The notes under the pieces were generated by a model. That model did no database searches. It saw only the letters and a program-made list of their open reading frames with translations, and was not told where the DNA came from. Shown here piece by piece: positions 1 through 8,131 of a DNA stretch of 34,607 nt. How positions within the stretch are numbered: the stretch's first letter is position 1; each line of letters opens with the position of its first letter. A program made the position numbers and the translations under genes. Source of the stretch: Phycisphaerales bacterium (GTDB lineage Bacteria; Planctomycetota; Phycisphaerae; Phycisphaerales; SM1A02); the NCBI GenBank assembly GCA_009691725.1, contig SIAP01000023.1, positions 1-34,607 on the forward strand, written 5' to 3'.

Positions 1-437
1 AACTGCACCTTTTGTTGCATCCCTTTGCTCAGTTCTTGGCAGCGCGAGCGAAAGACTCCCGGAAGTTCAATACGCTCAAGCCACGCTTCGATGCGCGACT
101 TCAGCCCCGCCTTTGGAAGCCCCTTGAGTTGTCCCATGAACTGCAAGAATTCGCCAACGCGCATGCGTCGGTAGACCCCGCGCTCTTCGGGCAGGTATCC
201 AATGCGGTCCTTCATATCAAGCGCATCGCCGCCGAGCACCCGAATCACGCCGCGGTCACTTCGAATGAGCGACATGATCATGCGAATCGCCGTGCTCTTC
301 CCTGCGCCGTTGGGGCCGAGCAATCCCAGGAGCGCGCCTTGCTCGATGGAGAGATCGAGATCCTTCACTGCGTCGACACTGCCGAAGCGTTTGCACACTC
401 CTTGCAGAGAGACCGCTGGTTCTGAAGATGAACTCAT
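1..437 (-). CDS. ABC transporter ATP-binding protein, NatA-like (3' part outside window)
   Basis: This is the ATPase subunit of an ABC transporter; only the first 145 codons lie in the window and the frame runs off the left edge. The Walker A motif GPNGAGKST is at residues 41-49. The Q-loop region reads GYLPEERGVY (about 80-89), a form common in NatA/ABC-2 exporter ATPases. The signature LSKGMQQKVQ is at 136-145. Walker B and the H-loop would lie outside. The start is the ATG at 437-435, 31 bases after the stop of the exported protein upstream, so the two are probably co-transcribed. No clear SD precedes it. The partner permease would be expected beyond the left edge. The family call is firm; the substrate cannot be told. 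Confidence 0.93.
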   Translation of the reverse strand, partial: MSSSSEPAVSLQGVCKRFGSVDAVKDLDLSIEQGALLGLLGPNGAGKSTAIRMIMSLIRSDRGVIRVLGGDALDMKDRIGYLPEERGVYRRMRVGEFLQFMGQLKGLPKAGLKSRIEAWLERIELPGVFRSRCQELSKGMQQKVQ

Positions 438-468
438 CTGGATCTGCTCACGTGTCGCCAGAGCCCGA

Positions 469-1377
469 TCACTTCTTGGCAGCCGGAGCAGGCGGCACAG
501 CAGGAGGGAGCGCCGCGGGTGGCTTACTCTGGCTGGCATTCGCAAGAGTCTGAATCTCCTTTGGAAGGACAAACGCGCTCGGGTCGATGGGTTCGAAAGT
601 TGCACTGTTGAATGTCATCAGTTGCACCTGTCCCATCAGGACCAGCTCGTGCACCCTCGCCATGGTCCGTCCAGAGAACACTGCAAAGTCGCGGAATGAT
701 GCGGTGACTTCGAGAGTGCCCAATTGTGTCTTGGCTTGTCTCACCAGTCCCACCAGATGGCCAGAGTCCACCGCGTAGTAACGAGTTGATGGATCACCGC
801 CGCACTTGAACCGGACCTTGTAGCAAGGGGTTCCGCGAAAGTCGCTTCGATCCACCACCTCGACCTCTTCACAACCGCTCGCGGGATCGATCTCGTGTTC
901 GATGGTGATGTCGCGCAATTCCCGAGCGAGGGCATCTGCCTCCATCAGGCTCGCGCCTCGAATGTCATCGATGGACCATCCCACGATCCCGTTCGGTCCT
1001 CGCCCAATTCCCTGGCGAAATGTGCCGAAGCCAGCGATCTCCGTTTCGACACTCATCATCGACGGAGAAAGCACTTTGGTCACGAGTGTTCCCTTGACTG
1101 ATTGCGCAGGCATCTCAATCGTGCCGGTGAGTGTCCGTGAAGTTTGTTGTCGGATCAGATCTGCTCCACCTGCCGCGGTGACCGCCTTGGCAAAGATCTC
1201 CGTTGCAGAGGGCAGCGCTGCTGGTGCCTGAGTCGCGGCTGGCGCCGTCGTGGGGGTCGTTGTGGGGGTCGGCTTGGAAGAGGGCGCTTGACCCGCCGCC
1301 GTCGAGATCCACGTCACGACCGTGGCCGTTGCGATCCAATGCGAGGCGCGCTGAATGCGAGAAGAACGAGTGTCCAT
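469..1377 (-). CDS. Exported LolA-like / outer-membrane lipoprotein-sorting-type protein
   Basis: The product is 302 residues and has no recognised catalytic motif. The N-terminus has an Arg-rich head, a hydrophobic stretch (about 13-28) and an Ala-Gly-Gln cleavage-like site, so it is probably a Sec-exported protein. A Thr/Pro/Ala-rich linker (about 32-56) leads to a domain of roughly 210 residues. That domain's pattern (a helix with AGGADLIRQQ, then alternating beta strands such as TLTGTIEMPAQSVKG) resembles the LolA/LppX-like half-barrel clan that binds lipids. The C-terminus is Pro/Ala/Lys-rich. The ATG directly abuts the stop codon of the S41 lipoprotein gene (TAA then ATG), which implies translational coupling. 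Both are exported proteins and an ABC ATPase follows, so an envelope role is likely. The precise function is unknown. Confidence 0.8.
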   Translation of the reverse strand: MDTRSSRIQRASHWIATATVVTWISTAAGQAPSSKPTPTTTPTTAPAATQAPAALPSATEIFAKAVTAAGGADLIRQQTSRTLTGTIEMPAQSVKGTLVTKVLSPSMMSVETEIAGFGTFRQGIGRGPNGIVGWSIDDIRGASLMEADALARELRDITIEHEIDPASGCEEVEVVDRSDFRGTPCYKVRFKCGGDPSTRYYAVDSGHLVGLVRQAKTQLGTLEVTASFRDFAVFSGRTMARVHELVLMGQVQLMTFNSATFEPIDPSAFVLPKEIQTLANASQSKPPAALPPAVPPAPAAKK

Positions 1378-2784
1378 TTACTGTTGTTCCTTTGCTGATC
1401 GGGAGACTCTGTCGATGGCGATCCACAGGAGTGCATCGCGCAGTTCTGGGTTGGGGGATGAAGTGTAGTCAGTGCGGGTTGGCGCATTGCCGATCTGCTG
1501 TGCGACTCCGCTTCCCTCAACCAATGCGCCAGAGGGTGTGCGAAAGTCGCCGATGGCGTGCAACAGGACATCTCCATTCTTGAGGTTGTGTGTTGTCGCA
1601 GGAAGGGCCGCACCCGCAGAAGTCTGCCCGAAGCACTCCGCGCGTTTGAGATCGACAAGTCCTGCGGCGAAGATCTCCGAGGTGCTTCCAGTATGCCCAT
1701 CCATGAGAATGGCGAGCGGTCCATCAAATGTTCCGATCCAGTTTCCGTCAGCGTCAACGGTTCGAGGATTGGTCTTGAAATCAAGCGCCATATCTCTTCC
1801 GCGCATCGTTCCAAGCGAAGTTGGTCGTGGGAGAAAGTGTCCCGCGACGCCCGTCGCCATCAAACCAAGCCCGCCGGGATTGCCGCGAAGATCCATCACG
1901 ATCGCATCGGCGGTGCGGAATGTGGCGAGCGCCGCGTCGATGCGTTTACTCAGCGGAGCGAGCCAGACACTGAAGTGCAGGTACCCAACGCGTCCGGTGA
2001 GCGCAGGGTCTCCACCCAGTTGTGCAATCTCTTGAGGAGTGAGCCAGCGCCAATCCACGCGCGCTGGAAATGGCGGAAGATTCCCCATCTTGACAGATTC
2101 TCCAGGAAGATCCTCGAGCATGATTGAGACCTTGTGCTCCGCGCCGTTGGCATCCACGAATCGATAGTCGGGACTCATTCCGGGTCTTCCTCCAATGAAA
2201 CCCTCAACAGCCTGATCGCGCGCAAGTCGTTCGAGAGAAGTTCGTGGTGTTCCAAATGGTTTGATGATGACTTCCATCGAGTCGCCTTGCGATTCAATCA
2301 GTCGCCAGCCTGTTGCGACGCCTGCTTTGGCACAAGGACTATCCGGGGCGACTGCGGTGACGATCGCCGCGCCATCAAGAACTTGCAGCGTGAGTCCGGA
2401 CCAACCGCCGACTGCGGTGGAAGTTCCCGTGACGGAATTTGGAATGATGGCGAAATGACTCTCGCCAAGTGTTTCGAGCATGTCCCGCACCACGCTGCGA
2501 AACTCGTCGGGGTCGGTTGCTGCCACGGCGCGCTCTCGGAACTGCAGTCGCTTCTCATTCCACTCTCCATGATTGATGGTCGGATCGGGGTGAGTGTCGC
2601 GAATGATGACCCACACTTGATCGAACACCTCGCCGCTCAAGTATGCGTCCGACCCAGGAGCTGGAAGTGCTTGATCTGCGGATGGAGGAGGAGCGATCGC
2701 CGCCGGCGGGGTCGGTGGTGATTGGCAACCACAGAGGATCGAGGGGATCTGAGTCAACGAAAGCAAAAACAGGAGAGCGCGCAT
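1378..2784 (-). CDS. S41-family (C-terminal processing/tricorn-core type) peptidase lipoprotein
   Basis: This 468-residue protein begins with a signal peptide and a lipobox L-C-G-C (Cys20), followed by a Pro/Ala-rich tether, so it is predicted to be membrane-anchored outside the cytoplasm. Residues about 100-112 contain LGESHFAI, the His (H110) typical of tricorn/IRBP-type S41 enzymes. A PDZ-like region lies around 125-180. VMDLRGNPGG (296-305) and GHTGSTSE (363-370) carry the expected nucleophile Ser367, followed by GQTSAGA rather than the Gly-Lys-Gly of CtpA. This argues for the S41B type (Ser/His/Glu) over the Ser-Lys dyad of S41A. An open frame continues upstream but is antisense to metH; the ATG at 2784 gives a clean lipoprotein signal. 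It is divergent from metH. Peptidase activity is inferred from motifs. Confidence 0.9.
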   Translation of the reverse strand: MRALLFLLSLTQIPSILCGCQSPPTPPAAIAPPPSADQALPAPGSDAYLSGEVFDQVWVIIRDTHPDPTINHGEWNEKRLQFRERAVAATDPDEFRSVVRDMLETLGESHFAIIPNSVTGTSTAVGGWSGLTLQVLDGAAIVTAVAPDSPCAKAGVATGWRLIESQGDSMEVIIKPFGTPRTSLERLARDQAVEGFIGGRPGMSPDYRFVDANGAEHKVSIMLEDLPGESVKMGNLPPFPARVDWRWLTPQEIAQLGGDPALTGRVGYLHFSVWLAPLSKRIDAALATFRTADAIVMDLRGNPGGLGLMATGVAGHFLPRPTSLGTMRGRDMALDFKTNPRTVDADGNWIGTFDGPLAILMDGHTGSTSEIFAAGLVDLKRAECFGQTSAGAALPATTHNLKNGDVLLHAIGDFRTPSGALVEGSGVAQQIGNAPTRTDYTSSPNPELRDALLWIAIDRVSRSAKEQQ

Positions 2785-2791
2785 GTTTCGC

Positions 2792-2797
2792 AGTATC
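2792..2797 (-). promoter_or_regulatory. Candidate extended -10 of the S41 gene (leaderless)
   Basis: On the minus strand GATACT, preceded by TG one base further upstream (TGC-GATACT), lies 7 bases before the ATG at 2784. Transcription would therefore begin at or next to the start codon. No good -35 is visible, but an extended -10 can compensate. This is a motif match by eye only. Confidence 0.35.
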
Positions 2798-2823
2798 GCA
2801 TCGGCGGAGGGAATCTGCGGGCG

Positions 2824-2852
2824 GGATGAGCTTCCATCCGTATATCCGGATG
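2824..2852 (+). promoter_or_regulatory. Alternative hairpins in the metH leader
   Basis: CATCC(G) at 2835-2840 can pair either with GGATG at 2824-2828 or, more strongly, with CGGATG at 2847-2852 (6 base pairs, loop TATATC). The two pairings exclude each other. The element starts about 65 bases before the metH start. It matches no SAM, SAH or cobalamin riboswitch consensus that I can recall, and the gap (2785-2889) is too short for a cobalamin riboswitch. It could also be a simple palindromic operator. Confidence 0.3.
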
Positions 2853-2889
2853 AACGGTTGAAAAGCCACTCTGCCGTGGATAGCCTTCG

Positions 2890-5800
2890 ATGATGCCGCA
2901 CACTTTTCTCGGTCAACTCGATCGGCGCACGCTTGTCTTCGATGGGGCGATGGGGACATCCATTCACGCATGTGCGGACTGTGCGGCGAGTGACTATCTC
3001 GGCCGCGACAATTGCACGGACATCTTGGTTCGTTCTCGCCCAGATCTCATTGGACGGATTCACGAGAGTTTCCTCGCCGTGGGTGCGGATGTTGTGGAGA
3101 CCGACACCTTTGGCACGAATCGACTCGTTGCTGCCGATTTTGATCAAGAGATGGTGAGTTGGGTGTACGACCTCAATGTGCGCGCAGCACAGATTGCACG
3201 CCGCGCCTGCGAGAAGTATGCGACTGCGGATCGTCCACGATTTGTGGCAGGATCGATGGGGCCTGGAACGAAACTCATCACCCTCGGTCAGGCGACCTGG
3301 GCATCGATGTCGGATTCGTATCGCGAGCAAGCCCGAGGTCTCATCGATGGCGGCGCCGATTGCTTGATGATCGAAACATGCCAGGACTTGCTCCAAATCA
3401 AGTGCGCCGTGACTGCATGCTTGGAGGCGATCGAGGCTGCGAAACGCACCACGCGCGATATGCCGATCTTGGTGTCGGTCACCATGGAGACCACAGGCAC
3501 GATGCTGCTCGGGTCGGATATCGCGGCAGTCGTGAATGCGCTTCGGCCCTTGCCAATTGCGTCGCTTGGGTTGAATTGCGCGACCGGTCCAGTGGAGATG
3601 ACCCCGCATCTCGCATACCTCAGCCAGTCTTGGGACCGACCATTCTCGGTCGTTCCCAATGCAGGGTTGCCGATTCTGGTAGAGGGTCGAACTGAGTATC
3701 CGCTGCAACCGCTGGATTTTACGATCGCGATGAGACGATTCCTCGAGGAGTTTGGCGCACACATCGTCGGAGGATGCTGCGGAACAACGCCCGCGCACAT
3801 CGCTGCGCTTCGCAGTGCGGTGCCCGTGGCGGGTGTCCGCACTCCACGCGCTGTCACGATCGCTGCGCCCGCGTGTTCGAGTCTCTACGCGCAGACCGAG
3901 TTTCGCCAGGACAATTCCTTCCTGATCGTTGCCGAGCGCACGAATGCCAATGGGTCGCGCAAGTTCAAGACGCTGCTTGACGCGGAGGATTGGGATGGAC
4001 TTGCATCGATGGCAAAGGAAGAGTTGCGAGATGGTTCGCATGTGCTCGATGTCTGCGTCGACTTCGTCGGTCGAGATGGTGTCCGTGATATGTCCGAGAC
4101 GGTCGCGCGATTTGTTCGTCAGGTGAATGCGCCACTGATGATCGATTCAACGCAGGCAGACGTGATCGAAGCGGGGCTGCAACACGCACCCGGTCGGTGC
4201 ATCGTGAACTCGATCAATCTTGAGGATGGCGAAGAGCGGATGAATCGAATCTGCCCGCTGCTCAAGAAGTATGGCGCGGCCTGTGTCGCGCTGACGATTG
4301 ACGAAGATCCTGCGGCGGGAATGGCGAAGACCGCCCTGCGAAAACTGCAGATTGCCGAGCGCATCCATCATCTCTTTACCCAGCAATGGGGGCTCGACGA
4401 AGTAGATCTGTTTTGGGATCCGTTGACCTTCACGATTGCCACCGGCAATGATGATGATCGCCGACTTGGACTGGAGACTCTCGAAGGGATCCGCCTGATT
4501 GCAGAGCGGTTCCCACGATGTTCGATCATCTTGGGGCTCTCGAACATTTCGTTTGGTCTCAAGCCTGCGGCGCGCGCGGTGCTGAATAGCGTCTTCCTGC
4601 ATGAGGCGCGGGAGCGCGGACTCACCGCAGCGATTGTGCATGTCTCGCGGATTCTGCCAGAGAGTCGAATCCCTCCCGAGCAGTGGCAGGCTGCGGAGTG
4701 GCTGATCTTTGACCATCGCGGCGTTCACCGTCCAGAGGGTCAACCAGAGAACTTCGACCCATTGCTGCACTTCATCTCGCTCTTCCCAGATGGTGTCGCC
4801 AAAGTGAAAGCGCAGCCGCTCGAGGAATTGAGCGTGGAGGATCGTCTTCGTCGGCACATCGTCGATGGCGAAGAGCGATCTCTCGATCTCTCCCTCACCG
4901 AAGCGCTGAAGACGTATCCGCCGCTGGACATCATCAACGATCACTTGTTGGCAGGAATGAAGGTCGTCGGAGACCTCTTTGGATCGGGGCAAATGCAACT
5001 GCCATTCGTGTTGCAGAGTGCATCTGTGATGAAGAAGGCCGTCGCATTTCTTCAGCCGCACATGGAGCGCGTTGGAGTGACCGCCAAGCCGAAGGCAACT
5101 GTGGTTCTGGCGACCGTGGCTGGAGATGTGCACGACATTGGCAAGAATCTGGTGGACATCATCCTGTCAAACAATGGCTACAAGGTGCACAATATTGGCA
5201 TCAAACAGCCACTCTCGCAGATCCTCAGCGCGTGGCGAACGACGGGTGCCGACCTCATCGGTATGAGCGGTTTGCTGGTCAAGAGTGTGACCGTGATGGA
5301 AGAAAATCTGCGCGAGATGAATCGGCAGGAGATCACTGTCCCTGTGATGCTCGGTGGCGCAGCGCTCACACGTCACTATGCCGAAGGGCACTTGCGCGGC
5401 GGATATCGAGGCGAGTTGTATTACGGTCGCGATGCCTTCGAGGGTCTCGCAGTCTGCGAGGCCTTTGCCAGCGGTTCGATGGTTGCCATCAACAAGGAGA
5501 TTGATGCTCGCCTCGCCAAGCGTGCTGCGATTGATGCGAGATCCAAGGCGAATGCGCTGCGGGCGAGTGCAGTCACATCGAGTGGTGGCGGGGGAGAGCC
5601 CCCAGCTGGGAGTGGAACAAACTTTGACAGTGCGTTCCCGGATACGGCTGCGACGTCAGCAGGTGCGATGGGTGCGGTGATTGCGCACGACAATCCAATC
5701 CCAGATCCTCCATTCTGGGGTTCGCGTCTGACAGACCGCATCGATCTCGATCTGATTTATCCATACATCAACAAGACCGCGCTCTTTCGTGGTCAATGGG

Positions 5801-6492
5801 GCTTCCGACGAGGCGAGCTCGATGAGCGCGCATACGAGCGATACTTGAGCGATGAGGTGGAGCCGATTCTCGAGCGTCTCAAGCGCGAGTGTCGCATCGA
5901 GAAGGTGCTTCGCCCCGCCGTGGTATGGGGATACTTCCCCTGCAATTCGCAGGGTGATGACCTGGTGATCTTCGATTCCGAGGATCACGACCGAGAGCGC
6001 GAGCGGTTTTCTTTCCCACGGCAGAGGGCTGGTCGGAGGATCTCGATCAGCGACTTCTATCGTCCCATCGAGAGCGGTCGGAGGGATGTCATTGCCCTCA
6101 CGTGCGTCACGATGGGGAGCGAGGCGAGTCAACGAGCCAAGTCGCTCTTCGAGCGCAACGAGTACACGGAGTACCTCTATCTGCACGGGATGGGTGTGGA
6201 GTGTGCGGAGGGGCTCGCCGAGATGTGGCACAAGCGAGTGCGTGCCGAGTTAGGCATCTCGCATGAAGATGATCCAAAGATTGAACGGCTCTTCCAACAG
6301 CATTACCGAGGGAGTCGCTATTCCTTTGGGTATCCGGCATGTCCGGATCTTGCAGATCAGGAAAAACTTTTTCGGCTGCTGCAGCCGCAGCGCATCGGTT
6401 GCGTGCTGACCGAGAATCACCAGATCGAACCCGAGCAGTCCACCAGCGCCATCATCGTGCATCATCCGCAGGCGAAGTATTTCTCGGTGTGA
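2890..6492 (+). CDS. metH: Cobalamin-dependent methionine synthase
   Basis: MetH transfers the methyl group of 5-methyltetrahydrofolate to homocysteine through methylcobalamin in the cytoplasm. At 1200 residues it is full length with all modules. The homocysteine domain has zinc ligands Cys230 (LGLNC), Cys296 and Cys297 (GGCCGTTP). The pterin-binding domain (about 345-610) opens with AERTNANGS. A cap domain follows, then the B12 domain with DVHDIGKN (746-753), where His748 is the cobalt ligand. The C-terminal reactivation domain (about 940-1200) has RGQWGFRRG and FGYPACP for S-adenosylmethionine binding. The linker between the last two domains (about 890-935) is Gly/Ala/Ser-rich and long. The ATG at 2890 is followed by another ATG, and the SD is weak. 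It is divergent from the S41 gene, and crcB follows after 31 bases. Identification is very secure. Confidence 0.98.
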   Translation: MMPHTFLGQLDRRTLVFDGAMGTSIHACADCAASDYLGRDNCTDILVRSRPDLIGRIHESFLAVGADVVETDTFGTNRLVAADFDQEMVSWVYDLNVRAAQIARRACEKYATADRPRFVAGSMGPGTKLITLGQATWASMSDSYREQARGLIDGGADCLMIETCQDLLQIKCAVTACLEAIEAAKRTTRDMPILVSVTMETTGTMLLGSDIAAVVNALRPLPIASLGLNCATGPVEMTPHLAYLSQSWDRPFSVVPNAGLPILVEGRTEYPLQPLDFTIAMRRFLEEFGAHIVGGCCGTTPAHIAALRSAVPVAGVRTPRAVTIAAPACSSLYAQTEFRQDNSFLIVAERTNANGSRKFKTLLDAEDWDGLASMAKEELRDGSHVLDVCVDFVGRDGVRDMSETVARFVRQVNAPLMIDSTQADVIEAGLQHAPGRCIVNSINLEDGEERMNRICPLLKKYGAACVALTIDEDPAAGMAKTALRKLQIAERIHHLFTQQWGLDEVDLFWDPLTFTIATGNDDDRRLGLETLEGIRLIAERFPRCSIILGLSNISFGLKPAARAVLNSVFLHEARERGLTAAIVHVSRILPESRIPPEQWQAAEWLIFDHRGVHRPEGQPENFDPLLHFISLFPDGVAKVKAQPLEELSVEDRLRRHIVDGEERSLDLSLTEALKTYPPLDIINDHLLAGMKVVGDLFGSGQMQLPFVLQSASVMKKAVAFLQPHMERVGVTAKPKATVVLATVAGDVHDIGKNLVDIILSNNGYKVHNIGIKQPLSQILSAWRTTGADLIGMSGLLVKSVTVMEENLREMNRQEITVPVMLGGAALTRHYAEGHLRGGYRGELYYGRDAFEGLAVCEAFASGSMVAINKEIDARLAKRAAIDARSKANALRASAVTSSGGGGEPPAGSGTNFDSAFPDTAATSAGAMGAVIAHDNPIPDPPFWGSRLTDRIDLDLIYPYINKTALFRGQWGFRRGELDERAYERYLSDEVEPILERLKRECRIEKVLRPAVVWGYFPCNSQGDDLVIFDSEDHDRERERFSFPRQRAGRRISISDFYRPIESGRRDVIALTCVTMGSEASQRAKSLFERNEYTEYLYLHGMGVECAEGLAEMWHKRVRAELGISHEDDPKIERLFQQHYRGSRYSFGYPACPDLADQEKLFRLLQPQRIGCVLTENHQIEPEQSTSAIIVHHPQAKYFSV

Positions 6493-6523
6493 TGGCTGGC
6501 GTTTCTGTGGGAAGATGAATCAC

Positions 6524-7369
6524 ATGAGCCTTCCAGCTGTCATCGTGATTTGCGCGACCGGCGGCGCGATTGGTGCGTGGTTGCGTGTTGTGGTGCGCGA
6601 TGAGTGCGTCGCCCGTGGGATTCCAAGCTGGCGTGCGATTGTCGCGATCAATCTCTTCGGGAGCCTCGTTGCTGGCGCATTCATCCAGCTCGAGATGTGG
6701 TCGATGCTGTGGTCCTTCGTCGTCGCGGGACTGCTCGGAGGATTCACAACCTTCAGTTCGATGTGCCTCGACATCGTCGTGCAGTGGCAGAGTGGTCGCA
6801 AGCGTGATTCGGTTGTCATCCTCACATCGACGATGGTCTGCTCACCGATTGTCGCCGCAATTGGAACTATCCATCACGCATCGTCGATGTCATCCATGAC
6901 TGCAAGCGCAGCGGGCGCTGCCCCTCCACCCTGTGCCAATGATCGGCTGCGCCATCACTGCGCCGGACTCATGTTGATTGCCATCGGCGGCGGAGCCGGA
7001 AGTGCCCTTCGGATTGGGACGATGCTCGGTTGTGATCGACTTGCCATTGCGCCGTGGGTGGCAACGCTCATCGTGAATGTGATCGGATCGGCGATTGCGA
7101 CCTTTGTCTTTCGATCCTTGATGTCGCTCAATCGCGATGGGGCACCGATCTACGATCATCCGAGAATGGTGTCGACGGAGCGACTGCTCATCCTGGGATT
7201 CTGCGGCGGATTGACGACGATGAGCACGCTCGCGGTCGAGATCGCCAGTGCTTGGGCGCTGGATGCTGTCCACGGGCTGGCCATCGCATTGACGAGTGTT
7301 GCAGCCGGCCTGTGCGCCGCCATCCTTGGATGGCGCATCGCAGCTCTGCGTTTTCCCGCCAAAACATGA
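6524..7369 (+). CDS. crcB: Fused double-domain CrcB/Fluc fluoride channel
   Basis: CrcB (Fluc) exports fluoride through a dual-topology dimer of four-helix subunits. Here 281 residues hold two complete CrcB repeats. The first has GGAIGAWLR (13-21), NLFGS (43-47) and GGFTTFSSM (72-80). The second has GGGAGSALR (155-163), NVIGS (185-189) and GGLTTMSTL (228-236). Each has four hydrophobic segments. The linker (about 118-146) is Ser/Ala/Pro-rich with no obvious ninth helix. Positive charges suggest the first half is N-out/C-out and the second N-in/C-in. Of the two pore Phe positions, the first half keeps one (Phe77; the other is Met80), while the second has Met233 and Leu236. I chose the ATG at 6524 because GGGAAG (6509-6514) is 9 bases upstream; an in-frame ATG at 6515 sits directly on that SD. 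There is no room for a fluoride riboswitch. The bases to 7429 hold nothing obvious. Confidence 0.92.
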   Translation: MSLPAVIVICATGGAIGAWLRVVVRDECVARGIPSWRAIVAINLFGSLVAGAFIQLEMWSMLWSFVVAGLLGGFTTFSSMCLDIVVQWQSGRKRDSVVILTSTMVCSPIVAAIGTIHHASSMSSMTASAAGAAPPPCANDRLRHHCAGLMLIAIGGGAGSALRIGTMLGCDRLAIAPWVATLIVNVIGSAIATFVFRSLMSLNRDGAPIYDHPRMVSTERLLILGFCGGLTTMSTLAVEIASAWALDAVHGLAIALTSVAAGLCAAILGWRIAALRFPAKT

Positions 7370-7429
7370 ATGATCTGACGGCTGATAGCGCGCCCACCGC
7401 GTGCACTATGTTGTTGTCAAGGAACACCA

Positions 7430-8110
7430 ATGGAAGAGACTCCACATTCCGCACCACGACTCAATCCACTCGCGCATCCATTTTCTGCGGACCTACTTCG
7501 TCGTCAGTGGAAACTGCGTCGTGATTCCTACGCGCAGGCGCACCTGTACCACGATGTGCGGATTCGCGTGCATCGTTCGTTGACCTGGCTTGCGACATCC
7601 GAGTCGCGCAGGACCGAGGAGTCCGATACGAAGCTGATCGAATTGTGGGCCGCCGCCGGCGGGCTCTTTGCGCGGTGGAGTGAGGCACTCGGCGCACCAC
7701 TGGGCGATCGTGAATCCACTGCCTCGTTTTCGCGGCAGATTCTGCACTGGGATCGTGATGGGATCATGCCTGCGATGCTGGATGGGATGCGCGCGAGTGC
7801 GATGTTCATGTGGAGCGATCCATACTTGAGTAAAGCGATGGGGTCCCGCGCAGAATCAGGTTCAGTCGGTGCGAGCGAGGCTCTCCCAGCGGATTTGACT
7901 GCGTTGCTCGCTGGAATTCTGGAACGCGTGGCGATCACCGTGCGGCAACTGACGCTCGGCGCCTCTGCCTATGGTGGAAGCCAGAATCGAGATGCGGTGC
8001 AGCGATCAGTTGTCGCGCTGCAGATGTTGGTCCCCGCATTCATTCAGATCATCACCGATCATGGATACGTCGATGATTGGGGGGCACTCTGCTCGCCTGT
8101 GCGCGAATGA
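7430..8110 (+). CDS. HEPN-like protein with degenerate RNase motif (hypothetical)
   Basis: This 226-residue soluble, helical protein is preceded by AAGGA about 6 bases before the ATG. From memory of a conserved family of about 230 residues with a HEPN fold, three blocks match. An N-terminal block reads YHDVRIRVHRSLTWL (about 40-54), and a block reads LIELW (about 70-74). A C-terminal block VRQLTLGASAYGGSQNRD is followed by LVPAFIQII and DDWG. In active members of that family the C-terminal block reads RNQLVHGG, with the Arg and His of the HEPN RNase motif. Here the aligned positions are Val and Leu, so catalysis by that site is unlikely. It lies between crcB and, tail to tail, the M42 peptidase (21-base gap). 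The partner and role are unknown. The family call is inference. Confidence 0.7.
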   Translation: MEETPHSAPRLNPLAHPFSADLLRRQWKLRRDSYAQAHLYHDVRIRVHRSLTWLATSESRRTEESDTKLIELWAAAGGLFARWSEALGAPLGDRESTASFSRQILHWDRDGIMPAMLDGMRASAMFMWSDPYLSKAMGSRAESGSVGASEALPADLTALLAGILERVAITVRQLTLGASAYGGSQNRDAVQRSVVALQMLVPAFIQIITDHGYVDDWGALCSPVRE

Positions 8111-8131
8111 TCGCAGCAGTGTCGGAGTGAA

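Noticed and set aside
2785-2889. Cobalamin or SAM riboswitch before metH
   Set aside because: The gap is 105 bases and no conserved core of these riboswitches was recognised; only simple alternative hairpins are present.
2785-4041. Upstream extension of the S41 peptidase frame to 4041
   Set aside because: It is antisense to metH; a clean lipoprotein signal begins at 2784.
6493-6523. Fluoride riboswitch before crcB
   Set aside because: The gap to metH is only 31 bases, too short for the crcB RNA motif.
6897-7369. Separate second crcB gene starting at an internal ATG in the linker
   Set aside because: No SD precedes the internal ATGs and the frame is continuous, although internal initiation cannot be excluded by sequence alone.
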